A stretch of DNA of 10,840 bases, from positions 1 to 10,840 of the forward strand of contig JAOZUU010000046.1 of NCBI GenBank assembly GCA_029938515.1. The letters run 5' to 3'. Position 1 is the first letter of the stretch, and every line of letters begins with the position of its first letter. Positions 6,765 through 10,840 of this stretch are shown here, piece after piece. This DNA comes from Desulfobacterales bacterium. GTDB taxonomy: Bacteria; Desulfobacterota; Desulfobacteria; Desulfobacterales; QNYZ01. The notes beneath the pieces are model-generated. The model was not told where the DNA came from. It saw only the letters and a program-made list of their open reading frames with translations, and searched no databases. The position numbers and the translations under genes were made by a program.

Positions 6765-7064
6765 ATGTTCATTATCGGCTATTTTTTAAGTGCGCTGGCC
6801 ACTGTACTCCATTATGTACTGACCTTTTATTTATTCATCGTCCTGGCACGGGCGATATTATCGTGGGTGAGCCCGGACCCTTATAACCCGATTGTGCGTT
6901 TTATCCATAATGTGACCGAACCGGTCCTTTCCCCGATTCGAACCAAGTTGCCGGTTGGATTTAGCGGTATTGATCTATCGCCGCTGATTGTTTTCCTGGT
7001 GATCATTTTTCTACAAAAATTTCTCGTTAATACCCTGATCAGATTATCGGCCACCTTCGTTTAA
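6765..7064 (+). CDS. yggT: YggT family membrane protein
   Basis: A 99-residue protein with hydrophobic segments near residues 5-35 and 68-95. It carries the YggT/YlmG hallmarks LARAILSWVSPDPYNP (about residues 27-42) and EPVLSPIRTKLP (about 52-63). The molecular function of this family is not settled; it has been connected with envelope integrity, osmotic stress and, in Gram-positives and plastids, the division region. AGGAAAA precedes the ATG. The gene sits 24 bp before a DivIVA-domain gene. The YggT-DivIVA pairing recurs in the yggS-proC-yggT-divIVA type of neighbourhood, which supports a role at division or curved membranes. Here no yggS or proC accompanies it in the window. Confidence 0.9.
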   Translation: MFIIGYFLSALATVLHYVLTFYLFIVLARAILSWVSPDPYNPIVRFIHNVTEPVLSPIRTKLPVGFSGIDLSPLIVFLVIIFLQKFLVNTLIRLSATFV

Positions 7065-7088
7065 CGGCGATCAATAAAAGGAGAAAAC

Positions 7089-7592
7089 ATGCCATTGACA
7101 CTTGAAGCGATAAAGCAACGCCGATTTAAAATTCGGTTTCGCGGGTTTGACGTCCGGGAAGTCGATGCCTTCGCGGAAGAAATCGCTGCCGGTTTTGATG
7201 AAATACAAATAGAAAACAGCCGGTTAAAAAATAAAATCCGGCGATTGAGCCATGCTTACCAGGAGATGAAGAAACACGATGAGACCTTGAGGGAAACCAT
7301 TGCCGGTACCCGCAAAGTGGTTGAGCACCTGAATCAAAACGCTCGTAAATCGGCCGAGGTGATCATCGCCGAAGCCGAAGCCAGAGCCGGAAAGCTGCTT
7401 AACCGAACCCAGAACCGGCTGGCCCAGTTGCATCAGGACATCTCTGAACTGAAACGACAACGTATCCAGATTGAAGCGCAGATCAGATCGGTTATCGATA
7501 CCCATGACAAACTCCTGGACACCAGCCGCAAGGAAATGGTCACCATGGACGAAACCTATGAAAAGGTTCGATTTATTAACCATAACAAATAA
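7089..7592 (+). CDS. divIVA: DivIVA-domain coiled-coil protein
   Basis: A 167-residue soluble protein. The N-terminal part (about residues 11-32: RRFKIRFRGFDVREVDAFAE) matches the DivIVA membrane-sensing domain, whose typical pattern is F-hRGYD--EVD-FL. The rest, about residues 33-150, is charged, heptad-rich and almost free of proline and glycine, as expected for a long parallel coiled coil. DivIVA proteins bind negatively curved membrane at poles and septa and recruit other factors. In Desulfobacterota the role is not well described, but the gene between yggT and pilT suggests a polar organiser, perhaps for pilus machinery. A strong AAAAGGAG stands before the ATG. The next gene begins 69 bp downstream. 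Confidence 0.88.
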   Translation: MPLTLEAIKQRRFKIRFRGFDVREVDAFAEEIAAGFDEIQIENSRLKNKIRRLSHAYQEMKKHDETLRETIAGTRKVVEHLNQNARKSAEVIIAEAEARAGKLLNRTQNRLAQLHQDISELKRQRIQIEAQIRSVIDTHDKLLDTSRKEMVTMDETYEKVRFINHNK

Positions 7593-7661
7593 ATTGGGCA
7601 AAAAGGGGCGTTTTTCAAAGGTCTCATTAAACCTCCGATTTAACCGCTAAGGAGTATCACG

Positions 7662-8744
7662 ATGGCAAAAATCGATGCGTTTTTTAAACTGATGCACGAA
7701 CAGAATGCTTCCGACTTGCACCTCGCGGCCGGTCAGCAGCCCGCATTGCGAATCCACGGGGACATGGAACGGGTTAAATATGAAACGCTGGATAACGAGG
7801 AACTGAGAAAGATCCTTTACGAAATTACTCCCGAAGAAAAAATAAAAACTTTTGAAGAGACCGGTGACCTCGATTTTGCCTATGAAATCCCGGGACTGGC
7901 CCGTTACAGGGTCAATTACTATATGCACAAGGACGGGGTAGCCGCCGCTTTCAGGGAAATTCCAAGTGTCATCCAGACCGTTGAGGATCTGGGGTTGCCA
8001 CCGGTGATTTCAAAGCTGGCCGACCTTCCCAGAGGCCTGGTGCTGGTAACCGGGCCTACCGGCAGCGGTAAATCGACCTCTTTGGCCGCAATTATCGATG
8101 AGGCCAACCGTAAACGTCAGGATCATATCATCACCATCGAAGACCCCATCGAATTCGTCCACCAGAGCAAGGGCTGCCTGATAAGCCACCGTGAAGTCGG
8201 CATTCATACCCGTTCATTTTCGGCCGCGTTACGGGGCGCCTTGCGGGAAGATCCGGATATTATTCTGGTTGGCGAAATGCGGGATCTGGAAACTATTTCA
8301 TTGGCCATTGAAGCGGCCAACACCGGGCATCTGGTCTTTTCCACCGTGCATACCACCAGCGCATCCTCAACGGTGGATCGGGTGATCGAAGTGTTCCCAT
8401 CCCATGAACAGGCTCAGATTCGATCCACACTGGCCGACAGCGTCAGAGCGATTATTGCCCAGACATTGTTCAAGCGGATTGATATCCGGGGTCGTGTCGC
8501 AGCGATGGAGATTCTCATCGCCACGCCGGCCGTACGGGCCCTTATCCGTGATGGCAAGTCCCACCAGATCCCTTCGGCCATGCAAACCGGAAAACGATAC
8601 GGTATGCAGATGCTTGACGATTCGATCATGGATCTGCTCAATAGGAAAAAAATCGATCCTGACGATGCTTATGCCAAAGCTTTTGAAAAGGCGCGATTCA
8701 GGCCGATGCTCAGGAAACAACCGAGTGATTTTACCGAAGCCTAA
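7662..8744 (+). CDS. pilT: PilT, type IV pilus retraction ATPase
   Basis: A 360-residue hexameric secretion-type ATPase that powers pilus disassembly at the inner-membrane base. The N-terminal PAS-like domain has the PilT SDLHLAAGQQP signature (residues 17-27). The C-terminal RecA domain has Walker A GPTGSGKS (131-138), an Asp box EDPIEFVH (160-167), Walker B with its glutamate in ILVGEMRD (201-208) and a His box STVHTTSA (227-234). All catalytic elements are intact and the length equals typical PilT. AAGGAG lies just upstream of the start. A second ATPase of the same family follows after 39 bp. PilT is separated here from other pil genes, as is common. PilB-type extension ATPase is excluded by the short N-terminus and the lack of a zinc-binding tetracysteine motif. 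Confidence 0.93.
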   Translation: MAKIDAFFKLMHEQNASDLHLAAGQQPALRIHGDMERVKYETLDNEELRKILYEITPEEKIKTFEETGDLDFAYEIPGLARYRVNYYMHKDGVAAAFREIPSVIQTVEDLGLPPVISKLADLPRGLVLVTGPTGSGKSTSLAAIIDEANRKRQDHIITIEDPIEFVHQSKGCLISHREVGIHTRSFSAALRGALREDPDIILVGEMRDLETISLAIEAANTGHLVFSTVHTTSASSTVDRVIEVFPSHEQAQIRSTLADSVRAIIAQTLFKRIDIRGRVAAMEILIATPAVRALIRDGKSHQIPSAMQTGKRYGMQMLDDSIMDLLNRKKIDPDDAYAKAFEKARFRPMLRKQPSDFTEA

Positions 8745-8783
8745 CCGTTTTTTGACCTTTTTGTTTCGACAGGGAGAATTGCC

Positions 8784-9980
8784 ATGCGCAGACAAGAGAT
8801 CGATTATATTCTCAACCGGATGCTCGATACCTTTAAAGATGTTTCCGACCTGAACATCACCGTCGGCAAGCCCTTCCAGGTGGAGGTTTTTGGTCTTCTC
8901 CGTGAAGTGCCGTTGGTGCCGCCCATAAAAGAACTGACCCCTTTCCAAACAGAGATTTTTGCTTTGAACCTGATCAACCAGGATCGCCGTCTGACCAAAG
9001 ACCTGGTTGAAAAAGGTTCCTGTGACCTGTCGTATGAGCTTTCGGGGAAAGCGCGCTTTCGCGTCAGTGTGTTTTCCCAGATGGGGAACATATCGATCGT
9101 GCTGCGGAGATTGGAAACCCGAATTCCGACCCTGATAAAACCGATGTCCGATTCACCCAAACTCCCCGATGCTTTTCGCCAGATTGCCAAGGAAAAAAAC
9201 GGCATCGTCCTGGTAACCGGTGCTACCGGCAGCGGCAAGACCACTTCTTTGGCGGCGGTGCTCAATGAAATCAACGAAAACCAGTCGCTACATATCATTA
9301 CCTTGGAAGATCCGGTTGAATACAGACACCCCCATAAAAAAGGGACTTTTAATCAACGTGAAATGGGGACCGATTTTTTATCTTTTTCCCACGGACTGCG
9401 GGCCGCTTTACGGCAAGCTCCGAAAGTCATCCTCGTGGGTGAAATGCGGGATCGGGAGACGGTGGAAATTGCTTTGAGGGCAGCGGAGACAGGGCACCTG
9501 GTATTGAGCACTCTACACACGGTGGATGCCGGTCAAACCGTTAATCGTATTCTCGGCATGTTCAATATCGAGGAGGAAAATCAGATCCGGATTCGCCTGG
9601 CCGACCTGATCCGCTGGGTTGTTTCCCAACGCCTGCTGCCCAGGGTGGGCGGTGGACGGGTTGCGGCTTTTGAAATTATGGGAACAAACTTGCGGATAAA
9701 AGACGTCATTCGGCAGGGTGAGTCCGAAGATAAAACATTTCACAACATCATCGACCAGGGCAAGGCCTTTGGAATGATTACCTTTGATGCATTCATTGTC
9801 GATCTTTTTGAAAAAGGAATTATCACCGAAGAGACCGCCAGGGCGTATGCCACCCGAAAGGGTGTGACCGGCCGCGGAATTGATATGGTCAAAAGCAGAC
9901 GCGGAGAAGCAACGACCGATATCAAGGGCCTGGAAGTGGATAAAGAGTATAATGAGGGGATAGAATCTGATCTGCTGTAA
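8784..9980 (+). CDS. Second PilT/PilU-type pilus retraction ATPase
   Basis: A 398-residue paralogue of the preceding PilT. It has SDLNITVGKPF (21-31, Asn where PilT has His), Walker A GATGSGKT (146-153), Asp box LEDPVEYRH (174-182), Walker B ILVGEMRD (216-223) and His box STLHTVDA (242-249), all intact. It differs by a somewhat longer N-terminal domain and an acidic C-terminal tail of about 40 residues (from about residue 360) not present in the neighbour. GGGAG precedes the ATG. In other bacteria a second retraction ATPase (PilU) works with or modulates PilT, so a PilT-PilU-like pair is likely. Calling it pilU is not certain because many delta-proteobacteria carry several PilT paralogues. 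Confidence 0.88.
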   Translation: MRRQEIDYILNRMLDTFKDVSDLNITVGKPFQVEVFGLLREVPLVPPIKELTPFQTEIFALNLINQDRRLTKDLVEKGSCDLSYELSGKARFRVSVFSQMGNISIVLRRLETRIPTLIKPMSDSPKLPDAFRQIAKEKNGIVLVTGATGSGKTTSLAAVLNEINENQSLHIITLEDPVEYRHPHKKGTFNQREMGTDFLSFSHGLRAALRQAPKVILVGEMRDRETVEIALRAAETGHLVLSTLHTVDAGQTVNRILGMFNIEEENQIRIRLADLIRWVVSQRLLPRVGGGRVAAFEIMGTNLRIKDVIRQGESEDKTFHNIIDQGKAFGMITFDAFIVDLFEKGIITEETARAYATRKGVTGRGIDMVKSRRGEATTDIKGLEVDKEYNEGIESDLL

Positions 9981-10025
9981 ATGTAATGATTGCGCTTGAA
10001 GACTTTATATGCCAAGGAGAAATAA

Positions 10026-10727
10026 ATGGAAATCAAATGCCCTGCGTGCCAATCAGGATACAGAATTCCAAAGGAAAAACTGCCTGTTGATAAAGACGTT
10101 ATCGCTTTCCCCTGTCCAAACTGCGCCCATCCCCTGACGGTGAACCTGAATGAGATAAATGAACCGGATCATCCCTCCGAGAAAAAAATCACTTCGGAAA
10201 AACATGCGGGTAATGACGGTAACATGATGGATGCGCTGTCGCAGCCATACGATGCGGCGGAAAAACCGTTTGATTTTGTGCATGAAGGGCAGCGTACCGC
10301 CCTGATCTGTGAATCTGATCCGGGGGTAAACCAAAAGATTCGCAAGGCTTTGGAAAACCTTGACTTTTACTGCGCCGAAGCGGAATCAACTCTGGCGGCT
10401 CTAAAACAGATGCGTTATCATGTCTTCGACCTGGTTGTCCTAAATGAAAGCTTCGACAGGAATGAACCGAAAAACAACCCCTTACGAATTTATCTGGGCC
10501 GCCTGCCCATGGCCACCAGACGAAATATATTTGTCATTCTCTTAACCAGACGGTTTCGAACCATGGATAATATGGCCGCCTTTAATCTGAGCGTCAATCA
10601 GGTAATCCATGAAAATAATATCGATGAAATGGAACAGATTATTAAAGATAGCATCGCCGAGAATGACACTTTTTATAAGGTTTTTCTAAAGACCTTTGAT
10701 TCATTGGGAGACACCAATACCGTTTAA
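10026..10727 (+). CDS. Zinc-ribbon protein with a degenerate receiver domain
   Basis: A 233-residue protein. Residues 1-40 form an MJ0042-type zinc ribbon: CPAC (C5, C8) and CPNC (C30, C33). A polar linker (about 41-88) leads to a receiver-like domain from about residue 91 (TALICESDP) to about 215. The acidic pocket (E97, D99) remains, but the phosphoacceptor position, in the strand FDLVVLNES, holds N141 instead of Asp. The expected lysine near the end of the fold (VIHEN, about 194-198) is not seen. It is therefore probably a pseudo-receiver that does not take phosphate and works by protein contact. AAGGAG precedes the ATG and the gene ends the pilT cluster 45 bp after the second ATPase. This suggests, but does not prove, control of pili. 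Confidence 0.78.
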   Translation: MEIKCPACQSGYRIPKEKLPVDKDVIAFPCPNCAHPLTVNLNEINEPDHPSEKKITSEKHAGNDGNMMDALSQPYDAAEKPFDFVHEGQRTALICESDPGVNQKIRKALENLDFYCAEAESTLAALKQMRYHVFDLVVLNESFDRNEPKNNPLRIYLGRLPMATRRNIFVILLTRRFRTMDNMAAFNLSVNQVIHENNIDEMEQIIKDSIAENDTFYKVFLKTFDSLGDTNTV

Positions 10728-10734
10728 ACCCGGT

Positions 10735-10840
10735 TCAGCGTTTGCACGCATTCATTTCATCACTGATGATCCGCAACCCCTCCAGGGTTAAATCCCGATT
10801 AACCGTATCAATTGAATCGGTGACACCGGCTATTAATTCA
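10735..10840 (-). CDS. 3' end of an unrecognised convergent gene (partial)
   Basis: On the minus strand a frame is open from the window edge to TGA at 10737-10735, giving 34 codons that end DEMNACKR. The peptide has a helical, coding-like composition (for example LTLEGLRIISDEM) and the stop lies 7 bp from the convergent stop at 10727, a natural tail-to-tail arrangement. No family can be named from so short a piece. Confidence 0.5.
   Translation of the reverse strand, partial: ELIAGVTDSIDTVNRDLTLEGLRIISDEMNACKR

Noticed and set aside
6674..6886. 70-codon plus-strand frame overlapping the yggT start
   Set aside because: The YggT frame has the family motifs; this one covers the promoter region and has no recognisable features.
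8367..8948. Minus-strand frame of 193 codons across the pilT gene junction
   Set aside because: It is a shadow of two intact ATPase genes and has no domain signature.

Overview
The window most resembles a chromosomal segment of a sulfate-reducing Desulfobacterota (a Desulfobacteraceae/Desulfosarcina-like member of the former Deltaproteobacteria). The main evidence is a complete Tmc transmembrane electron-transfer complex, including an acidic type II tetraheme cytochrome c3. This family is essentially confined to sulfate reducers. Two type IV pilus retraction ATPases, a DivIVA-domain protein and an S23-type four-helix-bundle gene relic fit the same group. Base composition and codon use look even across the genes, and no insertion sequence, tRNA, rRNA or CRISPR array was found.

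Layout. 1-424 is a regulatory region with a small array of TCTTACGAAAT-like motifs, a probable promoter and an 11-bp direct repeat. 425-4518 (+) is one tight operon: tmcD (cytoplasmic beta-propeller), tmcC (membrane b-type cytochrome subunit), tmcB (HdrD/DsrK-like FeS protein), tmcA (periplasmic tetraheme cytochrome) and a stand-alone response regulator. The gene order is the mirror of the tmcABCD order known from Desulfovibrio. A small two-helix membrane protein (4584-4844) follows, then two hairpins, the second a good terminator. 4918-5104 is a compact element: a 32-33-bp imperfect inverted repeat enclosing an internally deleted, frameshifted remnant of a four-helix-bundle (23S intervening-sequence-protein-like) gene.

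5259-6443 (-) is a two-gene thiol-redox operon: ccdA and an exported thioredoxin-fold protein, with a near-consensus promoter at 6532-6559. Divergently, 6765-10727 (+) is a co-directional cluster: yggT, a DivIVA-domain gene, pilT, a second pilT/pilU-type ATPase, and a zinc-ribbon plus degenerate receiver protein. The last 106 bases hold the 3' end of an unrecognised convergent gene.

How the parts work together. Tmc is expected to pass electrons from periplasmic H2 or formate oxidation (through type I cytochrome c3) via TmcA, TmcC and TmcB to cytoplasmic sulfate reduction. CcdA plus thioredoxin would carry reducing power outwards, for example to keep the CxxCH cysteines of cytochromes reduced for haem attachment. 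The right-hand cluster joins cell-pole/envelope organisation (YggT, DivIVA) with pilus retraction (PilT pair) and a possible non-phosphorylatable regulator. No single undescribed system is obvious. The points most worth a second look are the mirrored Tmc operon with its motif array, the ten-repeat TmcD, the decayed four-helix-bundle element and the zinc-ribbon pseudo-receiver.
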